IMG/VR virus record: IMGVR_UViG_3300027963_000178
Location: 1 to 34,985 of that record
Strand: one strand, 5' to 3'
Length of the DNA stretch: 34,985 bases
From: a virus
The translations under genes and the position numbers were made by a program. Positions 28,470-34,985 of this stretch are shown one piece after another. Numbering within the stretch: position 1 is the first letter of the stretch; the number at the start of each line of letters is the position of its first letter. The notes beneath the pieces are model-generated. The model searched no databases. It was given only the letters and a program-made list of their open reading frames with translations, and was not told the DNA's origin.

Positions 28470-31217
28470 TTATCTTATAAAATAAACTGTTCCGTTGTAA
28501 TATATTTCTAATGTGTCGTAAGCAATCGCCATCACTTGTGTAGCACTACCATCTATCAAGATGCCATTGCCATCAACGATAACTGTTGCACCGCCACCTA
28601 CATTTTTTATTCGTATTGAATCGCCTGTATTAAACAATGTCACATCTAATGTCAATGTCATTGGTGATGTACATTCCCATGTTCCAAGTGCTGAAATCGT
28701 TTGACTTGCACTGGCTGTGTATATGTTGTCGCTTCCACTCATTCGCACACCATTGATGTATGTCACATTTGATTCACGAATAACAATGTCGTTTGTGTTG
28801 ATGACAGTAACATTTGTCAAGCCACCCATTACACTTACACCACTACTCGATGTGATGCTAATACTCGCAGCATCATTGCCTACAAAATTGTTGCTACCAT
28901 TCACCAGAGAATAACGTGCCGATGGACTGATGTAATTGTCCCTACCTGCTGTCACATTGTTTGTCGATGCTGCTATGTCACCCCTACCTACATTGACTGG
29001 TGCTGATGGAGCTCTGTCGATGCCTAACTTCTCGCCACTTGTGAATGTAAGTCCTGATGTTGTCTGTACAAATGGCACTCCATTCTTTATCTTCAACAAC
29101 TCGCACTTGGTCACTCCCTCAACTAATGGATTGTAGTCAATGACTTTATTCAATCGATAGTATTGTCCATCAATATAAATCTTATTTCTAAATGATAACA
29201 CAAGGATGTCCAATGGCTGTAAGCGAAAGAATGCAGTCACTATCTTTGAATTCACATCTGTGATTTCATCAATAAATAGTTTGTGATATTGGTTAAATAT
29301 ATTGTTATTCGTGTACGAAGTTTGTCCGTATGGATTCACATAGTAGATTTCATTTGGCACTCCGAATGACAAGTCTGTTGTCGGTGTGATGGGATCGTCA
29401 ATATGTCCTGCATAGGGATAATAAACTTCGGAAGATGTACCTGCAACATAACTTGTGTAATTCCACGCATTGACAGTTGCCTTTGCACCATTCCAATATA
29501 GCACCCTCAACTTACTCCGCAACCTTGTTTGTAGTCCTGTGGAATCCAATGTGTATATCTCTGGAATAATTCTATCGACAGCAGTTGTGCCTATCGATGG
29601 TGTTGGTGCAAATATCACCTCATTCTTATTCTCGTTCTTTAAGAAGTCATTTGTGATGTCACGATTATACTCTCCATACGTTTTACCATAAGAATCAAAA
29701 TATCTTTTGTTCCAATAGTCTGTGTCTTGTGTGTACTTTACTGTGTACCTTCTCGCATCCAAAGCACCCATCGGTGTGATTGTTACTGGCTTTGACACAT
29801 CAAGTAACTTGCTCCAATCTTGTGTTGTCCCTGCACCATAGAACGCATCATAAGTGTCAATGATAAGATTGTTGGAATCGTTCTTATCAGTTTCAACAAA
29901 CAAGTTAAACATTCTGATAATTGACATTAAAAAGTCTGATTGCTTGATGTCGATAGGTAGTGTTTCGTTGATTGTCATTGTAGCACCATCAACTATTGCT
30001 GTGTTTGATATTTGATTAACAAAAACTGAATTTGCTGAAATTGTTTGACCAACTGTTCCATAAGGATAAGACGAAGAATAAGGTGAATGAATTTCCACTT
30101 GCACCACATCACCTGCCTGACATACAAACGTAGGTGTCCATCCTCCGTATGTAAATGTTTTAAGAACTGTTCCACTTGGCATAATTGAATTATTTGTCGC
30201 ACCATACGCATTGCCAACATTGTATGTATTAATTAATACAGATGCTCGATACACATTTACATTAGCTAAAAAAGAAAATGTATAAGAAGATGGAGCTGCT
30301 ATAACTGTTGTGACAGCATCAAACTTTGAAACTCCACTTGCATAAAATGAATAGTAACCACCTTGCACTGCTGTGAACTTTCCTGTGACAATACTGAACT
30401 GATTTAATGGATCAAGTGTTTCTGCATTATAAACAATAGGTGTGTAACTGGTAACAGCAACGCCACTTGTCAGTGCGGTTGTATTTGCTCTAAATGTTCT
30501 CTGATAAGCTGTCAACGCACTTATCGTTAACTTATCACCTGCAAATGGTACGATTAGATGTTTGAAGTATGATGATGAAAAGAATGTTGATGTATAACTA
30601 TATCCTGCTGCATCAAATATTTCATCGATGTATGTCTTCAAATATATTGCAGGAAAGAAATCATTCACATCCCAATTTAACACACCCACACCCCCATAAT
30701 TAATCATCGGATATACATACCCTGCACCACCAATGGCTGCTGTCCATGTTGCTATTTGTGTTGCCTTGTTGTAGGTGTGGTTGTATGCACTCAAATCCAA
30801 TGCTGATAACTTCGCATCCCCTATCACTCCAAAGATACTCGCCACATCCCCAAACAGATTCACCTCATACATCACCTGCTGTAACTGGTCTTGTGTGCGT
30901 GTGATGTTCTGCAACTTCATATAACCACGAAACTGCTCAATGCCTTCTACCAACAGCACGAATGATGCTTTAAGATTTGGATTGAAGTCAGGAGCAAAGT
31001 TAATCACACCACTTGTCTGCACCGATGTGTTCAGGTCAAAGATGGATGTGAATAGGTTGTTGATTGTTGGACTACCTGGCAATGTCACAGTCTTTGAGAA
31101 ACTGCCCTGCCTCTTGTCAGGCATACGGATGTCTGCTATCTGATAAGTGATAGATGCCTGTACCTCTGCATTCAGCTCAACACGAATGTTGTTTATATAA
31201 AGTTCTGACCTTATCAT
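28470..31217 (-). CDS. Large tail-tip or baseplate protein
   Basis: A 915-residue protein. The N-terminus (SITYQIADIRMPDKRQGSFS, KTVTLPGSPTINNLFTSIFD) is a type often found beside the tape measure in Bacteroidota phages. The middle is beta-rich. Residues about 760-840 contain YSLVNGSNNFVGNDAASISI and GGLTNVTVINTNDIVIRESN, resembling head repeats of trimeric fibres, and the final ~70 residues form a beta end (TGDSIRIKNVGGGATVIVDG). It probably forms the tail tip with a receptor-facing C-terminal part. Confidence 0.65.
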   Translation of the reverse strand: MIRSELYINNIRVELNAEVQASITYQIADIRMPDKRQGSFSKTVTLPGSPTINNLFTSIFDLNTSVQTSGVINFAPDFNPNLKASFVLLVEGIEQFRGYMKLQNITRTQDQLQQVMYEVNLFGDVASIFGVIGDAKLSALDLSAYNHTYNKATQIATWTAAIGGAGYVYPMINYGGVGVLNWDVNDFFPAIYLKTYIDEIFDAAGYSYTSTFFSSSYFKHLIVPFAGDKLTISALTAYQRTFRANTTALTSGVAVTSYTPIVYNAETLDPLNQFSIVTGKFTAVQGGYYSFYASGVSKFDAVTTVIAAPSSYTFSFLANVNVYRASVLINTYNVGNAYGATNNSIMPSGTVLKTFTYGGWTPTFVCQAGDVVQVEIHSPYSSSYPYGTVGQTISANSVFVNQISNTAIVDGATMTINETLPIDIKQSDFLMSIIRMFNLFVETDKNDSNNLIIDTYDAFYGAGTTQDWSKLLDVSKPVTITPMGALDARRYTVKYTQDTDYWNKRYFDSYGKTYGEYNRDITNDFLKNENKNEVIFAPTPSIGTTAVDRIIPEIYTLDSTGLQTRLRSKLRVLYWNGAKATVNAWNYTSYVAGTSSEVYYPYAGHIDDPITPTTDLSFGVPNEIYYVNPYGQTSYTNNNIFNQYHKLFIDEITDVNSKIVTAFFRLQPLDILVLSFRNKIYIDGQYYRLNKVIDYNPLVEGVTKCELLKIKNGVPFVQTTSGLTFTSGEKLGIDRAPSAPVNVGRGDIAASTNNVTAGRDNYISPSARYSLVNGSNNFVGNDAASISITSSSGVSVMGGLTNVTVINTNDIVIRESNVTYINGVRMSGSDNIYTASASQTISALGTWECTSPMTLTLDVTLFNTGDSIRIKNVGGGATVIVDGNGILIDGSATQVMAIAYDTLEIYYNGTVYFIR

Positions 31218-32465
31218 CTATTGTTGTTGTCTGTAAGATTGCTGTGATGCTTCTAATTCTAATGTCAAGTTAAACATCTTCTCGTTGTCTATCTTCTTTG
31301 ATTCGTATGCTGATGCTTTCACATTCACTCGCACATGGATAGCCAACATTGGATCGTACAGATACACCTCTGGTGATGTGAATAATTGTTTGAGCCACTT
31401 GGCTGTGTTGTCTGTTATCCAATCTGAATTCAACAAATACTTGTCGCTGATCTGTGTGTCCATTGTCACCTCGCCTGCATCCGTTGTCAAGTAATTCCAC
31501 TTGCTACCGATAAGACTTCCCACATTCTTTTGGTATGTCTTGCGTGAAATCTCTGCTATACGCTTTGACTTCTTGTAAAATGAATAGGTATCAAATCCAC
31601 CGTAATTGTTTTTAAAGTACACTGGGAACTCCTCTGAATTGGTGCATGTCTTGTCGATGTAATATGTCATCATCTCACTTGACTGCGTTCCTGTGCTGTT
31701 TGTCAAGTTGATGGTGTAATATGCAACAGATGAAGTGATGAATGGCTGTGTGCCTGTGACTATCAATGTAGCATCGACAAGGTTAAGGTCAACAGGGCCA
31801 ACTGATGCACGTTGAAATAGTTTGTATGTTGATTTGTTCGTATATTGATTTGTCAAGGTGATAGTCTGCAATGGTGTTGCTGAAAGTCCATTGTAAGTCA
31901 CAATCTTCAACAACGCATCTTTATTTGTCGTGTCGCAGAAGTAGTGCAGCCATGCTTGATCTGTAATGCGGATGGGGAAGTTAGCAAATGACTTGTCCTT
32001 CTGAAAGAATTTGCGTGTGCTTAATAAAATGTTATAAGTTGAGCCAATGTAATTCAGCCAATCTTGTGAATCAAGTGAGCCATTGAATCCGTATAGTGTG
32101 CCTGTCACAAGTATGTTTGGATAGGTGACAATGCTACCAGATGCACCGTACTGCTGTCCAAACTTTAACTCATAGATGACATGACCATTGCTACATTGTT
32201 TAAATGGATTTGTTACCGTTGTTGTGGTAACATCGAAGTCAGATGTAACTCTGCTCCTTAAAATCTGATTGACAAGGAATGCTGCTGCTCCTGTCGTTGG
32301 ATCGGAATTGAGCAGAAGTCTTGTGTACCCTGTCACCCCACTCACATACACATCGCACACATATTTAAAGTTTGGTTGTGTGTTGTCTGTTGATGTCACA
32401 ACGAATGGCATCGGATTGAATACTGGTGCAGGACTTTGATAAGCTGCTACGAATGAATAAGCCAT
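31218..32465 (-). CDS. Tail structural protein
   Basis: A 415-residue, Thr/Tyr-rich, beta-type protein (VCDVYVSGVTGYTRLLLNSD, FKQCSNGHVIYELKFGQQYG). It lies between the gp10-like gene and the tail-tip gene and stops directly before the next ATG (TAG ATG). A distal tail or baseplate role is likely from place and composition. Confidence 0.55.
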   Translation of the reverse strand: MAYSFVAAYQSPAPVFNPMPFVVTSTDNTQPNFKYVCDVYVSGVTGYTRLLLNSDPTTGAAAFLVNQILRSRVTSDFDVTTTTVTNPFKQCSNGHVIYELKFGQQYGASGSIVTYPNILVTGTLYGFNGSLDSQDWLNYIGSTYNILLSTRKFFQKDKSFANFPIRITDQAWLHYFCDTTNKDALLKIVTYNGLSATPLQTITLTNQYTNKSTYKLFQRASVGPVDLNLVDATLIVTGTQPFITSSVAYYTINLTNSTGTQSSEMMTYYIDKTCTNSEEFPVYFKNNYGGFDTYSFYKKSKRIAEISRKTYQKNVGSLIGSKWNYLTTDAGEVTMDTQISDKYLLNSDWITDNTAKWLKQLFTSPEVYLYDPMLAIHVRVNVKASAYESKKIDNEKMFNLTLELEASQQSYRQQQ

Positions 32466-33013
32466 TATTTTATTTCTATTTTATTTATATCTATCAAAAC
32501 ATCCTTCTTAAATGAATCACTTAAATCTATCCGCAAGTCATCAAACAATGAATCATTGACAACAGCAGAATAGAAGTTGTTGCCTCTTGTTCCAAATCTG
32601 TTTATCTTTCTTGCTATCAAATATGCCATGTTCATTCTTTGTGTTTTAATCATAGAACGCAGCGTTTGTTGGCCTACTCCTAACTTCTTGCCTGCACCCT
32701 TTGCTGTAAGGTTGCCTCTATTTGAACTTATTGGTATTCCCTTCTGAATTATCCATTGATAGATTGCTTCCTTCAATGGTATCGCACTTTTCTTTGTTGC
32801 CTTGCCTCTGCCCTTGTCAACTGCCTCGTAGTATCTGTCAAGTTCTAACTTGAATTGAATCTCGGTGTCACTCTTAAACTTGACATTGAATGCAATGGAC
32901 TGCGATAAGTTCTTGGATGCGTTGGACTTCTTATCGACCAAACTCTTTCGTAAGTCACTCTGCACCTTGTTTCCAAAGTCTTCAAGTGTTTGATATATTG
33001 TCCTTTCTTCCAT
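32465..33013 (-). CDS. HK97 gp10-like tail-completion protein
   Basis: A 182-residue protein. An N-terminal helix (TIYQTLEDFGNKVQSDLRKS) is followed by strands (AFNVKFKSDTEIQFKLELDR) and YYEAVDKGRGKATKKSAIPL, the segment by which HK97 gp10-type proteins are recognised. It would cap or join the tail end. It overlaps the next gene by TAATG. Confidence 0.6.
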   Translation of the reverse strand: MEERTIYQTLEDFGNKVQSDLRKSLVDKKSNASKNLSQSIAFNVKFKSDTEIQFKLELDRYYEAVDKGRGKATKKSAIPLKEAIYQWIIQKGIPISSNRGNLTAKGAGKKLGVGQQTLRSMIKTQRMNMAYLIARKINRFGTRGNNFYSAVVNDSLFDDLRIDLSDSFKKDVLIDINKIEIK

Positions 33014-33014
33014 C

Positions 33015-33188
33015 TTACTTTTGCATCATGCGTTGTAACTCTCTTTCCTTTTCGATGTCCTGTTCCAAACTCATGTAGTTAAAGAAATCGATTATGTTCA
33101 TCTCCATAAAATAGTCCCACTTTGTTCTATCATACTTACACAGAATGTGGACTGTGTACATATATCCCCACTGCTCAAATAAGGTCAT
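33015..33188 (-). CDS. Small second tail-chaperone-like protein
   Basis: A 57-residue protein (MTLFEQWGYMYTVHILCKYD, then an acidic helical end). Its ATG overlaps the stop of the preceding gene (ATGA at 33188-33185). A chaperone pair of unequal size upstream of the tape measure is usual in long-tailed phages. The open frame extends upstream to 33305 inside the first gene, so a -1 frameshift product is possible but no good slippery site is seen. Confidence 0.6.
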   Translation of the reverse strand: MTLFEQWGYMYTVHILCKYDRTKWDYFMEMNIIDFFNYMSLEQDIEKERELQRMMQK

Positions 33189-33802
33189 CCCTCCTCCACC
33201 TGTCGTATCATCTCTTTCGCCTCGTTCAGCAGGTTGTCCACTTTCAGCAGTTCGGCTTCCAAATAGCTCTGCATAAGATTGGGTAATTCTTCCGATACCT
33301 TGCAAAAAAAAACAGCCACACCGAATCCAATCTCTAAATTTAGTTGCTCCTTAAACAACTTCATGCGTTGTTGGAATTCCAATGGCTTTCTGAATGGCAT
33401 GTACCACACCTTCTTTTCTTTGCAGAATATACTCACGATTGTTGGCAACTGCTCTGCCAGATTCTCTCCTGTAATCTTTAACAGCGACAAGTCAGTAAGG
33501 TTGCTCACCTTGATGTTGTTGTTGGATGGATCAAAGACAAACTTGCGATGTGCCAACTTAAACTTGGCCATGAATCTACCTTTTAACTCTACCGCCACAA
33601 ATTCATACATTGCCTTGCGATACTCGTTGAACTCTGCCATTGGCATTGATTCAAGTTCTGACAAAGGAATCTTTGTAAGTAGTGAAATCAGTTTACAATC
33701 CTTTTCAAGAAGGTCAACTGGTAAGATGCACTCTTGCTTCCTTGCTGTTTCAAAATCAGCATATTGACCTAATGTAAGATTACCCCATGAGAATTTCTTC
33801 AT
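33185..33802 (-). CDS. Putative tail assembly chaperone
   Basis: A 205-residue protein. It starts MKKFSWGNLTLGQYADFETA, continues with LISLLTKIPLSELESMPMAE, and has NLTDLSLLKITGENLAEQLP and later FEFQQ-like helical segments. The all-helical build and position before a small coupled gene and the tape measure fit a tail assembly chaperone. The start at 33802 has the leader ACTTATATTATT, identical to that of the gene at 23349; an earlier in-frame ATG at 33835 is less likely. Confidence 0.55.
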   Translation of the reverse strand: MKKFSWGNLTLGQYADFETARKQECILPVDLLEKDCKLISLLTKIPLSELESMPMAEFNEYRKAMYEFVAVELKGRFMAKFKLAHRKFVFDPSNNNIKVSNLTDLSLLKITGENLAEQLPTIVSIFCKEKKVWYMPFRKPLEFQQRMKLFKEQLNLEIGFGVAVFFCKVSEELPNLMQSYLEAELLKVDNLLNEAKEMIRQVEEG

Positions 33803-33844
33803 AATAATATAAGTTAGATTAATTGATTTGTACAACCCCCTTCA

Positions 33845-34985
33845 TCACCTAACATTGTAGATGCCTGAATTCTTGTTTGACTTCAATGAGTAGTATGCGA
33901 TGCAGGTAGCCATAACACCGTCATCGTGGAATCCTGATGGTGCAGAATACTTGACCGACTTGGAAGCAGGATTGTATTCGTAGGTGAATACCTCGAATTC
34001 TTTTTTTAGCCAATCTATTGGTAGGAACTGCACCTCTTTATTGTTGTTGGCTACTATGAGAGCTTCAATGATGTCTTGCTTTGATTTCGATGTGGTGACG
34101 AATGGATAGATTCTATCCCTGTGCATCACACCCTTCTGCACCTGCTCAAAGATAGCATCACCAATGCTGTTCACCTCAACAAACGTAAATGCTTGATAGG
34201 TGTTGATGTGCTTACATACCTCCGATACAATGTTGCTCCATGTCGTTTGCCTCCACCTGTCTGCAAATACCATCTGCCCTTGTTGGTTGAAGATAGTCAG
34301 GACAGTGTAATCATCTGCCCTTCCCAAGTCAAGACCTGCATAATACTTTGGTGATGTGTCAACCTGTGTTGAATAGTTGATGTGCATGAACAGACCACTA
34401 CCCCCATCGAGAAATTCAGCCATGTACTCTTGCTTGAAGATATGTTCTGGTAGTGTGAGCTTCGCATCGTCAATCTCTGATCTCTGAATCATTGGATTGT
34501 CGTAGGATGACATTGAGAATGACTTGTATTGCGGATTGACTGAATCTAATTGATGCAAGTGGTAGAAGTGATTCTTACCTCTCGGTGTGGAAATCAATAT
34601 AACCTTCTTGCCTTTCACCAGTACAGTTGCCCGTAACACTTCTGTCCATGCCTCTGCATCCATGAACGCAAACTCATCGCATATCAGATAGTCAAAGGTG
34701 TAACCACGAATGTTGTCGTATCTCTCGGATGAAAAGAATTGGATAGTTGAGCCATTGCGATATTCGACAATCAAATCACCCTTGTTGATGTTCTTGTAAA
34801 TCTCTGGTCGCTTGATGAATGCCTTGTATGTGTCGGCAAATACTTTCTTCGCTTGTTTATACACAGGCGATACCCATGCTATCTTACTGCGTGGATTATT
34901 CAATGCCCAATACATCATTTGGTTGGTAGCCATCATCGTCTTGCCAAACTGCCTACCGATACAAATCACATAGTATTTGTATTCC
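33845..34985 (-). CDS. terL: Terminase large subunit, main part
   Basis: The ATPase and nuclease that pumps DNA into proheads; its 5' end lies at window bases 1-204. Walker A is CIGRQFGKT, Walker B LICDEFAF, and the coupling motif ILISTPRGKNHFYHL follows. The RNase H-like nuclease has AGLDLGRADDYTVLTIF (first Asp), FVEVNSIGDAIFEQV, and SGFHDDGVMATCIAYY (last Asp pair). All key residues are present, so the enzyme looks intact. The total of about 402 residues is on the short side for the family. Confidence 0.95.
   Translation of the reverse strand, partial: EYKYYVICIGRQFGKTMMATNQMMYWALNNPRSKIAWVSPVYKQAKKVFADTYKAFIKRPEIYKNINKGDLIVEYRNGSTIQFFSSERYDNIRGYTFDYLICDEFAFMDAEAWTEVLRATVLVKGKKVILISTPRGKNHFYHLHQLDSVNPQYKSFSMSSYDNPMIQRSEIDDAKLTLPEHIFKQEYMAEFLDGGSGLFMHINYSTQVDTSPKYYAGLDLGRADDYTVLTIFNQQGQMVFADRWRQTTWSNIVSEVCKHINTYQAFTFVEVNSIGDAIFEQVQKGVMHRDRIYPFVTTSKSKQDIIEALIVANNNKEVQFLPIDWLKKEFEVFTYEYNPASKSVKYSAPSGFHDDGVMATCIAYYSLKSNKNSGIYNVR
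34850..34985. repeat. Terminal direct repeat, right copy
   Basis: Second copy of the 136-base redundancy found at 1-136, differing only at 34859. Joining the copies restores one uninterrupted terL reading frame, which supports a circular map of about 34.85 kb. Confidence 0.95.

Noticed and set aside
33015-33305. Longer start for the small tail-chaperone gene
   Set aside because: The extra 39 residues (Gly/Arg/Glu-rich) come from the other frame of the upstream gene; the ATGA start at 33188 is standard here.
33279-33767. Plus-strand open frame of 162 codons
   Set aside because: It lies antisense to the tail chaperone gene, has no recognisable features, and opposes the direction of all neighbours.
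1-34985. Integrase, attachment site or lysogeny module
   Set aside because: No protein with recombinase motifs (Arg-His-Arg-Tyr or serine type) is seen. The RHH regulator alone is not enough to claim a temperate phage.

Overview
The window looks like one complete, AT-rich, tailed double-stranded DNA phage genome of about 34.85 kb, opened inside the large terminase gene. The last 136 bases repeat the first 136, so terL runs off the right end and its 5' part sits at the left end. The host is most likely a member of the Bacteroidota. Clear candidate promoters carry the TAnnTTTG -7 box of that phylum, genes start behind A-rich leaders (ACTAAAAACCAAAA-like) rather than Shine-Dalgarno sites, and the structural proteins resemble those of Bacteroidota phages. 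I see no integrase, DNA polymerase, primase or DNA methyltransferase. Lysogeny is therefore not supported, and replication must lean on the host.

All genes except two lie on the minus strand, mostly joined by ATGA or TAATG stop/start overlaps. The control point is 14854-15019. A leftward promoter there faces a rightward promoter for a small ribbon-helix-helix (RHH) regulator (15020-15175), which is followed by a cysteine-rich micropeptide (15168-15302). A perfect palindrome, GGTAATAC-AAAA-GTATTACC, covers the leftward promoter, and its right half recurs in the regulator's own promoter. This looks like an autoregulated switch for the whole lytic programme.

Reading leftward from 14853: small early genes; an ERF annealing protein (13386-13940); a hidden TTG-start gene (12782-12952); a structured intergenic element (12399-12473); an SSB-like protein with an acidic tip (12087-12356); a replication initiator with an iteron array and AT-rich tandem repeats inside its gene (10971-11768, probable origin); a replication accessory protein; small genes; two PD-(D/E)XK-type nucleases (8403-9134, 7835-8209); and a sigma-70-like factor (7250-7825).

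Next comes the most unusual block, 1656-7253. It holds eight consecutive, mostly overlapping genes for glycan work: one GT4-type glycosyltransferase, several GT-A/GT2-type enzymes, an FkbM-type methyltransferase and an MptE/DUF115-like protein. A membrane protein, a short unknown protein, a 39-residue very basic peptide, a ParB-fold protein and TerS/TerL follow.

Across the circular junction, the structural genes start with tail functions (tail chaperone-like pair, gp10-like protein, two large tail proteins, tape measure). They continue with head functions (XkdF-like protease, scaffold-like protein, major capsid) and then a possible tail protein, the portal with a MuF-like tail, connectors, fibres, two small membrane proteins (holin candidates), a metallophosphoesterase and an amidase endolysin. 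A strong terminator (23381-23416) follows the capsid and putative tail-protein genes. No stretch longer than about 170 bases lacks a gene.
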